DNA of 64,000 nt from Euphorbia lathyris (GCF_963576675.1 NC_088913.1:19728001-19792000); one strand, 5' to 3'; shown: positions 1-12,625, counted from the first letter of the stretch. A program made the numbers and translations. Notes: a model not told the origin generated them from the letters alone.

Positions 1-202
1 GATCCAACTCTTCTTTTAAATTGTCTTCTCGTTTAGCGAACAGGGCGGCACATTTGGTAGCTAGGCAATCATGTTCCAATGCTAGCGATTTTTTGTCAAC
101 TGTGGTACCAGATTGGTTATCAAACGTTATTGTTGAGGATGTCAATCCGAATTATATATGAAATTCTTTCTTCAGGTTAAAAAAAAAAAAAAAAAAAAAA
201 AG
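1..202 (+). mobile_element. 3' end of a LINE (RNase H C-terminus plus poly(A))
   Basis: The plus strand reads as the last part of a plant LINE RNase H domain: a run rich in small and basic residues with ANRAAHLVARQSC, then PDWLSN and a stop near 160. A short 3' tail and an A tract at about 179-201 follow. The helix with N-R-A-A-H-x-x-A-R is the usual C-terminal signature of RNase H in plant L1-type elements. Only the end is inside the window; the rest lies upstream. Alternative: an isolated 5'-truncated copy. The orientation is fixed by the A tract. Confidence 0.7.
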
Positions 203-618
203 ACTTAGGCTTGGAAAAATTGTATGTATTTAGTCCTCATCTTTTTAATATATTTTTATTGTTGCTTAAGTTATTCATATTCTGAACTCTCAATACATTA
301 AAATTTTACTTGCTGGAAAAGTTAGCTGTACAGTTAAAAGAGTATTACTCATTTCATTTTAAATGAAATTTACTGTTTTTACAATTCGAAATGAGATTTT
401 ATGATTTTCTTAGTGGACATATAAAATGCTAGCTTTTGAACTGTTAAAATGTAATTTCAAATGTTGATAAAATGAATAACATTCTTTTTAACCCACCTTT
501 ATATTATATTTAACTTTCATGATAACCAAATTAAAGCCTTAATATTTACAATCATAATTGAAATATTGACAAATTAATTAATAATAATAAAAAATTCAAG
601 ATCTCAAGATATTTTTTC
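203..618. other. AT-rich intergenic DNA, no gene seen
   Basis: I see no coding pattern, RNA gene or clear repeat boundary here. It lies between a LINE 3' end and a Mutator-type MITE. Confidence 0.6.
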
Positions 619-627
619 TTAATAAAG

Positions 628-1073
628 GAGTAAATTACACACATTGCCACTGAAATTTAGTCATTTTTACGATACTTCAAAATGTAACATAAACGTTACT
701 CAACTTTATATTTCTAATATTATGATCACCATACTTTAACTAAAGCCTCAAAATGACAATTAACGGTCTCAAAATGAAATATTCAAAAAGTAGAGTTGTT
801 AAAATGACATTTACCATAAAACGACATTTTTTTTTCCAAAATCACTAATTCTAGAGTTTTCTGTCTCTAAAATATTGCTTCCTCTTCTAATCAAACAACA
901 CATAAATAACCTCAAAACGAAAATTTTGAAAAATTAAAGTTGCTTAGCAGATCATTAATTCTTGGTCATAACATTAAATATATAAAAAGTGATTTTTATA
1001 TTACGTCTTTTAAGTTTAATGACTATACCTTGAAAATATGCAATGTTCAGTGTCCATAGATGTAATTTACCCC
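628..1073. mobile_element. MITE, Mutator-like, 446 bp with perfect 9-bp TSD
   Basis: The ends are inverted copies (start GAGTAAATTACA, end TGTAATTTACCCC). The element is flanked by the perfect 9-bp direct repeat TTAATAAAG at 619-627 and 1074-1082. A 9-bp duplication is typical of Mutator-like elements. No transposase is encoded. Part of its interior, with repeated 'cctcaaaatg' motifs, recurs in diverged form at about 1240-1490, so a second decayed relative lies next to it. Confidence 0.75.
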
Positions 1074-1082
1074 TTAATAAAG

Positions 1083-1712
1083 GGTCCGAATTAGATAAAG
1101 AATTGGGATATAAAAAAGTCAACTGATAAACAAATAAGCCCAAACAAACATGACATATTGTTACAAGAATTTTTGACATGAAAACTTTAGTTTTAAATTG
1201 AATAATTTTATAGTACATTTTTAATATCATATCCATTGAATTTCAATTAAGCCTCAAAATAACTATGGACAGCCTCAAAATGGAGTCATCCAAGAATTAA
1301 AAATGTTTAAAACCACATTTACCATTCGAAACATGTTTTTTATTTTTCAAAAATTATCATTTATGGAACTTTATCTGTCTAAACATTTATTTTCTTTTTT
1401 CTAATCAAACAATGACTTTAAAACGAAAACGTTTGAAAAATTAAAACTGCTTAAACTATCATCAACTCTTAGAAATTTTTGCTTTAAAGTCATCAACGTG
1501 TGGGGGTATTTAGATAGAAATAAAAGAAATGATTTAAACCATAAACAACAAGTCTATATATATGTTTTAGTAACCAATAATCTAAAAAAAAAAAAAAAAA
1601 AAAGTAACCAATAATCTATTTATTTGATAATAACCTCACTAATTAAAAACATTAATTTTTTTTTACCCCACTTAATTTGAATTAATATAATAATCCATTT
1701 TTACACTCTTAA

Positions 1713-1743
<31 letters not shown>

Positions 1744-3300
1744 TCTTTTTTTTTTTTTGAAGAACTTAATAATTATAGTTTTTTTTTTTTTTTTTTTTTG
1801 ATAAAAATGCATACATCATTTTATAGATACGAAAACATCAAGTACAACAAGAAAAGTAAATAATTATGGTTAAAGAAGTCATTTTCTTGAAACAGACTCT
1901 ACTACATTTGCTTAAGCTACTGCCCAAATGTGAACCCAAATTTTTATGCTTTCATTTGACTTCTCATTTTCAACATTTCTTATTTTGCTTTCCTACTTAA
2001 TTACACTCATACTCCTCAAACTATCAAAACATAGAACAAAGTTGCCATTAAAACTTCACCTCTTAACCAAAAACACCCTTATCGTATTTTTTTATCTTGT
2101 CCTTTTAAATCAACAAACCTATACTTTTTTGACATGCAAGAAGAAAAATTTAATGTTTTTCCTTTTTCTATTTCTCGTGTGGTTAAAAATTGTTGACATG
2201 GCACTCACGTACCATCTCCGAAAAATGGGTTAGCTGATTTCTGATCAAAAGGGAAATTGAAAAAAAAAGTCAAACAGTAAAAGTTTTTTTGAATAACCAA
2301 AGTAAGGAGTTGTGACAATTTTATTCAATTTATAATAATTGGAGGGTCATGAGTGTAATTAACCCGTTATTAGCGAGTAACTGAATATTTTAAGAAGATT
2401 TATCAAAGTTTAGCTTTGAATTGTCTAATTAGCAAGATTTGAAAAACTTTACACTATCAGTATTTCATATTTATTTGGTTTTTGCAATTTGTCAACAAAA
2501 TTGATGATTATTTTGATTATCTACTAATTTTAAATTCCATGAGACACATCCAGATAAAGAAAAAAATATTAGAATTCTTTGCTGGCATTGACATGTAGAT
2601 TTGATCAGCATATACCACACAAAAATTATGGGCTTTAAACTTCATTTCTCCAAATCCACAGATATAAATTGGATCATATACATGAATATCATAATCAAGT
2701 ACAAAATTACAACTTCATTCAAAAACGTACAAAATTACAACTAAATCATATCATCAAATTTAATTCTAATATGTCATTATTATCTATATATTATGATTTT
2801 ACACCATAATTTAAAATTCTAAAATCCAATTCATAAATCATAAACCCTAGAAAATACATTCTAGACTTCTAATTTATAAATTATAATGCTTAAAATATAT
2901 TAAAAGTACTAATAGTTTGACAGAATCCAAAACTATGACTTGACATAGTTGTAAATAGTTTTTTAAAAGATGAATTTTTGTGTAATTTTCCCATATAAAT
3001 TTGGCTACATCGTATACTTTTATTTTATCCATTTCACTGACCTATTTAACCTCTAATTTCGTTAAAAAAATTATAGATTTTTATTGATTTGAGCTTTGAT
3101 GTTATAATGTTATAATGATATAACGTTCAAGGATTTTCAAGTCAAGGACTGAAGTTTAGAGAATATAATGTTAGTAGCGCAATAATTATAATTCAGGGCT
3201 AAAAAGAGGTCATGCTTTTTAAATCATTTCCATTACTGAAAAATTGAATTAAGTAACATGGCAAAAAAAATTGATATAGAATTTTAGGTTCAAAAGCCAT
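1083..3300. other. Intergenic, decayed repeats only
   Basis: No gene is supported. About 1240-1490 is a diverged partial copy of the interior of the MITE at 628-1073. A (TA)n run sits at about 1719-1743. A long T tract at about 1780-1799 leads into a stretch (to about 1875) that resembles the one starting near 60480, which suggests the 3' end of a small retroposon on the minus strand. The reading frame at 1946-2233 is AT-rich, of low complexity, and has no recognisable domain. Confidence 0.5.
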
Positions 3301-3325
3301 AGTTTTGTTTTATCTTTCTATCACT

Positions 3326-3408
3326 CACACATTGTGTGCCTATCTTACACGTCGTGTAAGTGGCCTTTGGCCTGAGAACCTATACAGTTCACACAGAGTG
3401 TGAACTGT
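3326..3408. repeat. Three consecutive short hairpins
   Basis: Three perfect inverted repeats stand one after another. 3326-3338 has 6-bp arms (CACACA) around one T. 3344-3360 has 8-bp arms (CTTACACG) around one T. 3384-3408 has 11-bp arms (ACAGTTCACAC) with loop AGA. They lie about 450 bp beyond the stop codon of the RsmE-like gene. Function is unknown; they may be part of a decayed transposon terminus. Confidence 0.6.
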
Positions 3409-3856
3409 TTTTTCTGAACTTTATTTTAAATTTACTCTATACTTTTATTTAAATAAAGCTTAAAAATAAATTTTTATTTTCACAACAATTACAATATCTG
3501 AGGAGGATTGTCAAATTCAAATCAAGAAGACGGAGTCAAAAGGAGCAGCATCAGACTGCCAGCTCGTCAAGCTGACCTTATGAGTATTATAAATGAATTT
3601 CGGGTGAGAGAAACTGATGTTACTAATTTCAGTAATAAACTAATATTAGACACAACTCTTCTAATGGTTGGTCACAACTTTTTTTTGCAAAAGTAACAAG
3701 CAATAACATGCACTAGAGATGGTCTAAAAAGCAAGATACCATCATCACCTAGTCCTAATATTCCATTTCCTTGAGATTTTTCTCACTCTGAAAGATACTA
3801 TAAATACCAAAATCTGAGTTGCAAGTGTCAGACATATCTTACTTGCAAAAATGGAA

Positions 3857-4520
3857 CTAGTCTTTGGACAACTCCTCAGCATCAGACCATAACATCAAAG
3901 TTGCCAAAAGCGCCATCGTCGCAGTTTCAACACGCAGGCGAAGTGGTCCTAGACCGACAGCTGTAGCACCGGCTTCAATCATCATAGCCGCCTCTCTCTC
4001 TGTGAAGTCTGAGAAAGTGCACCGACATAAAGGTCTTGGTTACATTTAAGATTTGCCGCAGTAAACTATAGAATAACTAGTTTGGAACACAACATCATAT
4101 ATTAATGTTGACGATTTCAACAAATTTAAACCATTTAATAAGCTTTTTATGTTGCTTCCACTAAATCAGAATTTGACATGATTCTAACATGAAATATCGT
4201 AAAACGCGAGGGTGCTAAAATTTTGGGCAATCTATACATTCCGCCTATGAAATACACGTAAAACAAGGAGAAGGATCAAGATGTCGGACATGTGCTGTTC
4301 TGCCCATGGTAATGACCATAGAGAGGAAGATGAAATTTGAACATGAAAAACATCTACATTCCACAGAATGACCGAAGTTCACTTGTATATGGTCATGATT
4401 ATAACTAAACGAGCAGATGAAGGTTGTCTCCTTCGGTTGTCGTTCTGATATGAATAATATAGCAAAGAAGTTCCAACGTTGAGTAATATTGGTAGAAAGC
4501 TATCAAAGAGGAAGATAAAA

Positions 4521-4553
<33 letters not shown>

Positions 4554-7500
4554 AGAACAACCCAATAAGATTTAAGGCAAATCTTAAATACCAAAATGGC
4601 CTAAAAGCGGAAATGGTAATTCATTAAAGTCGGTTACACATTCCGAGCGTAATAATCTAGTAAGGAAACAATAGAAGCAGAGAAAAATTACTAGGATTTC
4701 GGTAATAAAGATGTTTACTGACCTCCTTCTGGTCCAACAATTATTAGTCCGCTCGATTCTTTTCTTGATGTAGACAATATACTAACCACCGGAGCAGCTT
4801 CTGCTGCTGCCAGAAAAGATAGCTTTGACTGGTCAATCTATATAGCAATAAACAAGAGCCAGAATTTCAACATATTATCGTCTTGATGATTCAGGAAGGG
4901 AAAAAAAACAGTGACGACTCATGTATTGCATGATTAGACCTGAGCGTGGACTTAAGCCCAGCTGACTAGATAGTCTACCGTGCATTCATTTTTGGTGCAT
5001 CGGAATATATAATGAGACGCAAGACATGGTTAGCTCTTCCTTCGAACAACACCTTATTCCACCTAACAGGACTTAAACTTGAGACTTCTTGATGGGAATC
5101 CCAAATCTTTAATGTTACGGTGTCTCCCCAAAGATAATCTGTACTAGCCACTAATTAAGGATTATATACCACGTTTGTGTGAACTTTCCAAGATAAATGA
5201 TCAGCAATTAATTGGCTCTTTCTATGTTTATTTCATCTATCCAAATCTAGCTGCTAACACAACTTAAAAACATATTTTTATGAAATTCTAGTCATTAAGT
5301 TGAGAGGTCAAAACTGGCGAGTAGCCAAACAACACAATGGAGAAATAAGAAATTAGTAACTGTTTCTGAATGTATTGAATAGAAACGAGTAACAGAGGTC
5401 CAAACCGGTAACACTATGATAAATAAGAAAGCAAAATACAGAAAACAATTGATACAGAGATAAGCCCTATTGATCATTCCTTTCTCCAAGCCGAGCGCTT
5501 CTACCCAAAATGAGTAGATCCCGAAAAGCTTACCCTCATCACAGTACTACCTCCAATAAAACTAATTTCCAGCTCATACACATTCCAAATTCTAAGTCCA
5601 TGAGACAATTGCCCAATTACTGGCCCTCAATCATTCTCTCTCTATCATATTAACTCGCCATCAAAAACTCTAGACCTCTTCGCACGTTTTGAGGATTTTC
5701 CTTTCAATTAAACATTCAACAAGACACTTAAATGCCTGGACTTCCCTGCTCTATAAAATTCCTATAATAGATCCTTACATTGTAGCTACAAAGTACCTAC
5801 TCATTTGCTGTCAAACATAGACGACTAGTCGCCCCAAAACAAGGAATAACATTCCTCAAATGATCCCTTATATCTCTAGTTTAAAGACCATAAAGCTCAT
5901 AAAGACAACACAAGCAAGATAAGTTGCGAAGTTAAGGGTAAAAAAGCAGGGAAAAACAACTCACAAGAGGTAAAAGTTTATCAACTTTGGTAGGAGGGTT
6001 TAGAGTCATTTCATGTAGCCGTTGACCTAGTACAGAGTTCCGCGCAAAACAAATGAAAATTAAATTAGACTCAAAAGAATAAACTCAGTTCATAAGCCAC
6101 ATATGAACTGATGATAATTCAATACTAGAATCATTTAACATAATGAAGTTAAATTGTCCATAAAGAACATCACTAGCTGAATTGTTTACATTGTTTAGTT
6201 GCTGCGAAAACAACACGCTGCAATCTATCCACTCGGTTTTCTGATATTGCTGGGGAGCGTTCTGTAAGTAGAGGGGTCACACTATGAGCACCCAACTCCT
6301 AGAAAAGAAAACCAGTGGCCAAGAAATTCCTGAGAAATGGGAATAATAATAGTTCAATTTCAAACAAGAAAACGTTCATATTTGAATTTAGGACATACGG
6401 TGCACTTCTCGACAAGCCAATCAGCTCGACCACCTTTTAAGGTACCTAAAAAGGAACAGGTTTGAGCACATGCTAACAAAGCGACAAGATTTAATTATTC
6501 CCAAAAATTTTACAGACAAACATACTGAAACTTGCCAAATGCTGCGAACACGTGCTAACAAAGCGACAAGATCTAATTATTCCGATAATTTTTACAGACA
6601 AACTTACTGAAACTTACCAAATGCTGCGAACACGTGCCACTTTGCTGTCTGAGGAAGAACTAACTTGGGATCTTCGCCTGCCACAAAATCACATCCAGTG
6701 CGATCGATCCTGTCAATGCTCCCTTCTACTAGACCTCCTTTCCCATTGAAGAGTTCTACCCTTAGCATTTCATTATACGGAAATTTATATTTCGATCAAA
6801 TGCATACAAAATTTCTTTTGGAACTATATGCAACAATAGAAATCCCTAATACTTCCACGACTTTCCTTTTCGATAAATATGAAAACTCAACAAACATCCA
6901 AATTTAAACTCTCATTGTAGAAACTAAATCAACATCATCTACCAAGCCTACTACAATTACTTCTTCAAAATCATTATGGTACAATGAAACAGGACATAAA
7001 ACTCATCTTTCCAACATTCAGAACTTTTACAATAAAAATATACCTAAAAACGAAATGAGTATTTAGGGTAACTTCGAGACGCGACAAGCAAACTTAACTA
7101 TGCAATTATGGAAGTATAATCACAAGTCCTACAGCTTGTTTTCTTATGTCCGATACTGTATCACCAACCTAATGAAAAATTCAATCTCTTCCTATTCGAA
7201 GCGCTATAGAACTCGAAACATTTACAAAACAATGAAGAAGAATGTCTGTATGAAACATAGCACTTATAAGTTATAACATATTGGATGTAAAGAACACAAA
7301 AACTGCATAGTATTTCATCAATTTATGTGTAGAAAAATAGAATTCAAAAGCAAGAATTACGAAGAATACCTATCATTCGTGCTCAATCTTAAAACTTTGC
7401 TCATATGCCAGAATTCATCACCTTGTACACGGACAACACCACCCTGTATCATCATGAAAATTCATAAGAAACCCATAAAATTAAAATGTCTACAACATAT

Positions 7501-7876
7501 CTTGCAGCACAAAACCCCTAACCCTATGTTGCTGAGACCTAAAATACCGCCATAGCTGCAATGGCCGGAAGTTATACAGCTCTCCAAATAAAAAACCCAA
7601 TTCATCTTTTATGGCAGGAAACAGAAAACGCCCATTACAAGAACTGGGATTCTCAATTAATTTTAATTGATTACGTAATCTGAAAGGTTCAGTGAGAAAC
7701 ATGCATACTTTGGAAGAAGGAAGCACTTCGGAGAAGAAGCGAGGTAGGCCACCACGGGATTGGTCTGAGTAATCTGATGAAGATGAAAATGCACGGAGAT
7801 TGAACGATTTCACCCATTGACGAGTAAACAATTGGGGAAAACGAGGTCGAATCGGTATTAAACCTTGCATTTGCAT
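3857..7876 (-). CDS. RsmE: RsmE-type 16S rRNA (uracil-N3) methyltransferase, 8 exons
   Basis: Exons on the minus strand: 7876-7709, 7443-7370, 6760-6618, 6445-6399, 6298-6190, 6026-5965, 4837-4723, 4008-3857. They sum to 870 nt (289 residues plus TAG), with GT/AG borders and matching phases throughout. RsmE proteins methylate the 16S rRNA uridine equivalent to U1498 using SAM and have the SPOUT knot. Visible signatures: SRGGLPRFF and RVQGDEFWHM near the N terminus (PUA-like part), VELFNGKGGLVEG, LKGGRADWLVEKCTELGA, TERSPAISENRVDRLQR, then the knot with GLIIVGPEG, GDFTERE and LGPLRLRVETA. The first about 35 residues are rich in Arg, Ser and Phe and poor in acids, as in an organelle-targeting peptide; mitochondrion or plastid is inferred. 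A second in-frame ATG lies two codons downstream (7870). Exon 3 ends at a duplicated splice site (see 6472-6635). Length matches the family. Confidence 0.93.
6472..6635. repeat. 82-bp tandem duplication across a splice donor
   Basis: Two direct copies (6472-6553 and 6554-6635) differ at only a few positions. On the minus strand each copy holds the last 18 coding bases of RsmE exon 3, the splice donor and the start of intron 3. The exon-side copy (6554-6635) has donor GGTAAGTT. The intronic copy has GGCAAGTT, a GC donor. The exon fragment in the second copy would be intronic if the first donor is used. Confidence 0.85.
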
Positions 7877-8275
7877 TTCCCGGATTCTTCGTCTTCGTCT
7901 CTTTATGATTTTTATAAATAGAAACCCTTTTTGCTCAAAACTACATGTCGTATCTCATACATTAACAAAGAAAGTTAATTGCCTGTGAAGTGTTTGATAA
8001 AATGCCCTAATCAAGAGAATTGGTTTTGCTTAGCGTTCAAATTGGGGTCTGAAGATCGATTTATTCAATTTTTAATCAATGCATTAGGGTTTCATTATTC
8101 AATTTTTAAGCTCAAAATCACTGATTCATAATAAAATCATAACATTCAACATACAATGAGAACAAGAAAACATGTTCTGATCAACAAAAGCATCTGCCTT
8201 TCATCTTCTAAAAACAAAACCCTAAACATGAATCTGCAGAATGGGGGAAATTTTTGAAGAATCCTAAACAAAACC

Positions 8276-8740
8276 CTAACTTTCTTCATCATCATCATCA
8301 TCATGAACTTTCCTCCCATCTCCTTCAAACCCACCAGCCAAGTCACAAACTCTATTCCAAAACTCAACTGGAACAGGCACAACAGATAATCTAGGTTGCC
8401 TAAACAGATTAAAAACCTTCAACCCTTCATTAGTTTTCATCTCTTTCAAGTCCACAGGCCTCCTCATTTCCCCTACAGCCTTAACATCCACAATTACTTC
8501 ATACTCTCCCTCTGAGTACCACTCTTTGATCACAGTCACAACACCGACGATTCGCCGGGCACTAGCACCAGAATGGTAGAAGAAGCAGAGGTCATTGATC
8601 TTCATGGCTTTGAGACTTTTCTGAGCTTGCTTGTTTCTAACCCCATCCCATTTGGTTACCCCTCCATTGGCAGCTTGATCATCCCATGACCACTCTGTTG
8701 GTTCAGTTTTCAGAAGCCAAAATTGTCTTTCTTTCACCAT
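8276..8740 (-). CDS. THYN1: EVE-domain protein, THYN1-like (154 aa, single exon)
   Basis: The protein starts with MVKERQFWLLKTEPTEWSW and continues with WDGVRNKQA, DLCFFYHSG, RIVGVVTVIKEWY and LSVVPVPVEFW. This is the EVE (PUA-like) domain over residues about 5-140, as in thymocyte nuclear protein 1 and its plant and bacterial relatives. EVE domains belong to the same fold class as YTH and are known or thought to bind modified bases; the exact ligand of this protein is unknown. The start is in good context (CACAATGG). The C terminus ends in a run of Asp encoded by (GAT)n at about 8282-8303, unusual but harmless-looking. The gene is 400 bp upstream of the RsmE-like gene on the same strand. Confidence 0.9.
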   Translation of the reverse strand: MVKERQFWLLKTEPTEWSWDDQAANGGVTKWDGVRNKQAQKSLKAMKINDLCFFYHSGASARRIVGVVTVIKEWYSEGEYEVIVDVKAVGEMRRPVDLKEMKTNEGLKVFNLFRQPRLSVVPVPVEFWNRVCDLAGGFEGDGRKVHDDDDDEES

Positions 8741-8936
8741 TGTGAGGTTTTCTTGGTTTGTTTGGAGAAGAATTGAGTGGAGTTTCTGTGTGAGGTTTTC
8801 TTGTCATAAATAGGTTCTGCAGGGTGAGGTTAGATTCCTATTGGCGGGAACCTTTGAGTTTGCCGCCATTGAGGATAAGAACATTGGCTGCTCACGTTCT
8901 CAGCGTGTCCAAGGAAATCTCTAATTGGCTTAATAC

Positions 8937-9373
8937 GGAACTTGTACAGCAAATTTGATTCGCTAAGTGTGAACTTTGCTAACTGAACTTTCAAAATAAC
9001 CTAAATTAGCCTCTAAACTTTGCGTGTAAAATGAAATCAATTAATCACTTGTAAGTTAAGTACGGAAGATGTATTGCACGCGTCTTAAAAAATATAAAAC
9101 GATCAATGTCGGGGTATGTGGTTCTAACATTAGCAAAGACAAGTTTTATAATTGAACAAATAAGAACTTCATTTTACAATACATCTTCGGCATATGCAAC
9201 ACATCTTCGGTATGTAGCTTACTTTTTTTTTACAACTGAATGATTAATTGATTACATTTTACAGAAAGTTCACGAGACTAACTAAACATTTATCCAAGTT
9301 GAGGGGGATATCGGGATATGTTGAACGTTCAGGTTAATAACCTTTTTGGATAAGTTCAGTAGGCGTATTAAAT
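8937..9373. mobile_element. Decayed MITE of the GGCTTAAT family
   Basis: It starts GGCTTAATACGG, followed by 'aacttgt'. The right end holds 'gataagttcag...cgtattaa', roughly the inverted counterpart. The interior shares phrases such as 'attgattacatttta' and 'agttca...taactaaacattt' with the MITE at 57828-58186. No clean target duplication was found, so the ends are approximate. Confidence 0.45.
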
Positions 9374-9928
9374 ATGCTTAAGTAATTCTAGAGGCTTCAC
9401 ATAAATTAAAAAATTCAATTAATATAGAATCAATTTACATTGGTTAACTTAAACAAAATTCTCTTATATAATGGTCGGAGAATAAACCTTGAAATGTTCA
9501 AGAACACATTGATACATTAAAAACCAAGATGAAAATGCAATGATTGAACCGAAAAGCTAAACTATGAATTCTTAGAAAACTAAAACGAATTGTATTTTGA
9601 AAAAAAAAAATACTTTCTAAAACTACTTATATAATGGAACTGATAGAATAATACTTTACATACTATTTTTTTTGTTACTAAAATTACTATTCCCTCCGGT
9701 TTATATTATTTATCACATTCTACCAAATTACACGTATTAAGAAAAGTGAATTGCTATTAATCACATCCCTTTTACTTTTTTTTTTTTTGATTGAAAATGA
9801 GGAGGGGGGACTACGGGACAGAACATCCCAGCTAGGCTGGCACCCCCTGCGGACCGAAGACCCACGACCCAGTATTATTAATAAGAAAGAAAAAATACAA
9901 GAAGAGTAAACAACGAAAAGGAGATAGT

Positions 9929-10746
9929 CTATTTGAACCGAAACACAGTTCGATTGCAAATGTTCTCAAAAAGCAAAGGTAAACAGACAGGGGGCGGCGA
10001 ATCCCACCATTGATTCGATGTGCTTGTTCTTCCCAGCGCTGCCAGACAGTCCGCAACCTTGTTACCTTCACGGAAAACATGCGAAATTACAACCTGCATC
10101 TGAGCCATGATCTCACAGCAAGAATCCCATTCCCGCAATAGAATCCAAGGGATCCTGCCACTTCGCTTGCGCAGTGTCGCGACGACAAACTCTGAATCAC
10201 TTTCAAGCCACAGACGGAGCCAACCTTTCTCAAAAGCCCATTTAACTGCTTTTATTGCCGCTTTCAATTCAGCTACGAATGAATGAGTTAGCTCCTTAGA
10301 TGAGGAGAATGCCCCAAGGAATGCTCCTTTGCTATCTCTGAAGACCCCTCCGCATCCTCCAGATTCAGAAGTCACAGAAGCATCTGTATTTGCTTTGATC
10401 CAACCGCACGGCGGTTTCTGCCAGATTACAGGGATAATTCATGGAGCTCGGGGAGGGCGCGGTGGTATGTGTAATGCCGATAGTATATTCCTTCCAACTG
10501 TTGAATTCCAAACCGGACCCGTGTGCAGCGTGTTGGCTTGCCTGATAAGAGGCCATAGTTGACGCAGTGCCACATGACTGTTTGGTACTGCTTCATCAAA
10601 GATGCAAGCGTTTCTGGTCTTCCACGTAATCCAAACGACGTGAACCACAACGCTCAGCCATAGCGCAGTAAGTTGCGGGCTGAAAGCTAGTTGCAAAGCT
10701 GATGCTAGAAACTCCGGCAGGTTATCTGATTCGGGCAGTCGCCTCC
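9929..10746 (-). pseudogene. LINE ORF2, C-terminal part (linker and RNase H)
   Basis: This continues the ORF2 that stops at 29978, on the far side of the copia insertion. The first part (10746 to about 10440) shows the usual linker with WLSVVVHVVWITWKTRNACIF. The RNase H domain follows in another frame: an NTDAS core, GGVFRDSKG, FVAELKAAIKA and LWLESDSEFVV. The D and E positions expected for catalysis are present. The frame changes between linker and RNase H, so the copy is broken even without the insertion. The stop is at 9929 and the 3' UTR runs to the A tract. Confidence 0.85.
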
Positions 10747-10751
10747 CAAAG

Positions 10752-12611
10752 TGTTGGGGTTTAGTGTCCTATAGACAATTGTTCTAGGATACAAACTTAA
10801 TGTAAATGAAGTGTTCTTTATATCATTTGTCTTAATGAGATATATGTTTTATAACTATATAAAGGCAATCCCTTTTAAGCACTAAATAAAGTCTAATAAA
10901 AGGAAATCCGTAAGTTTGTTTAAAGTGATCATAAAGTGTTCATACAAGCATGAAGTGAGACTAAACTTTATGATAAACTAATAAACTTAAAACCATCCCA
11001 AGTCAAGTGATATGCCCAGGATTGACATATCACTGTTGAGACTTGCATGTAACAATGTCTTCTGTCCAACAGAAAGCTGATCTCACAAGCTTCATATATA
11101 TAGATATCTGGACAGTTACGTGGATCCAATGAAAGGGAGTTCATTAGGATTGGGGATCCGATTTGAGATAACAGGATGGGTAGATTCATCCTTGTCACCT
11201 GTTCATCTCATTGGTATTAATAGGTATAACTAATCCTCAGACTCAAAGGAATGTTAATTGGTCATTCTGAATTACTGAATATGAGACTTTGATCATGTTG
11301 TAACACGATCCTTAATAGAGATGACTCTGGGGTGTGAACAGCAAAGGTTGGGTGTCACATGAGGTAATTTCAGGATAGTTATACATTGGATGAGCATTTA
11401 TCACTCCCGATGAATGGGAGATACATCCAAGGATCGCTTGTGGAAGACTCGACTCTAAATCCTTGCAAGGTGATAGCTTAAGACTTGAAATACAGATTTC
11501 ACTTAACCTATCTATTTGAGTTGACTCGGCCTGTACAAGTAAAACGAACGTCTCGCTATATGTGACTTGACATCATCCATAGTCATAAGATTCAGTTCAA
11601 GGATGTAGTTGATAAAGGATCGAATTATACTGTAACTAATACGGAAAGGTTAACGACAGAATCAACCTGTCTTCTTATGGCTCTGGGGGAATGATTACGG
11701 ACTTGCTAATCACATACTCTGTACATCATTCCGTTATGCAAAGATTAAATATAATTCTTTGAAAATTAATTTAATAGTTGCATACGGCTAGAAGTAATAG
11801 GAACCTAATGGGTCACACATAAGACTTGAAACCTAAAAGAGAGATAGATGTTAATTAATTGATGGAAGCCCAATTGAGCCCAATAAGGCCCATGGACCAT
11901 AAGGGGGGGTCGAAATTCATGTATAATACATGAATGATTAATTTGATTTTAATCAATCCTAATTAGATTAGGATTATGAATTAAATTAATTAAAAGCTAA
12001 ATAAGTTATGAGTTTTAATTAGATTATAATACTCCTATTATTATCCAATAAGGTTATTATTATTATCCTTAATATATTAGATATATAATGAGATAATAAT
12101 TAGGAATTCTATTCCGAATTGAATTCCTATTCAGTAACCTAATTCTATCTAACTAGGGATTAGATACAAGAGATTATAAATACCCCCTATATAGGAATTT
12201 CGGCAAACACATACAAAAGGCTAAACCTAAATGATTTTCGAAATCCATCCCTAAGAGCAAGAGAGAGAATTTTGACCCCCAGTTTGAGGACGAGATTTTC
12301 CACGGCTTCCTTCCGATCAATTGATTTCATCTATTTCTTTTACCATTGATCTTGTGTTGATTAATTAGAGGCAATCTATTTTGGTTGCTACTCAACGGTT
12401 GATTCTAACTTAATCTTCCTGTGTTTTATTTTGTGCTTGGGAACTCGGAGAAGAGTTGTGGGCACTTCATTAACAACGGTAGATTGATCATCAAAAGGTA
12501 ATTCTTCTTATCCCTCTTTATATGAAATAACGATTAACGGATCCTAGGATTAATGGAAATAGGTTAAAAAATTTATATTTCCGCTGCTATACCTTAGCCT
12601 AATTTCCAACA
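10752..12611 (+). repeat. Copia 5' LTR (1860 bp)
   Basis: It is near-identical to 28113-29972. Likely promoter signals include 'tataaatacc' at about 12175-12184, close to where the R region would begin; transcription would start just downstream (inferred). The LTR is long for a copia element, and its mid part is AT-rich with many short inverted repeats. Confidence 0.95.
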
Positions 12612-12612
12612 G

Positions 12613-12625
12613 TGGTATCAGAGCC
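12613..12625 (+). promoter_or_regulatory. Primer binding site, initiator-Met tRNA
   Basis: TGGTATCAGAGCC stands one base after the 5' LTR. It matches the complement of the 3' end of plant initiator methionine tRNA, the standard primer of Ty1/copia elements. Confidence 0.9.

Noticed and set aside
3508..3696. Small frame with faint likeness to a cytochrome P450 helix (LILDTTLLMVGH)
   Set aside because: Too short, no heme-binding motif and no neighbouring exons were found; could be chance.
4379..4594. Phe-rich minus-strand frame
   Set aside because: Translation of a poly(A) tract inside intron 7 of the RsmE gene.
10968..11198. Frame present in both copia LTRs (also 28329-28559)
   Set aside because: Conserved only because the LTRs are near-identical; the peptide has no recognisable domain.
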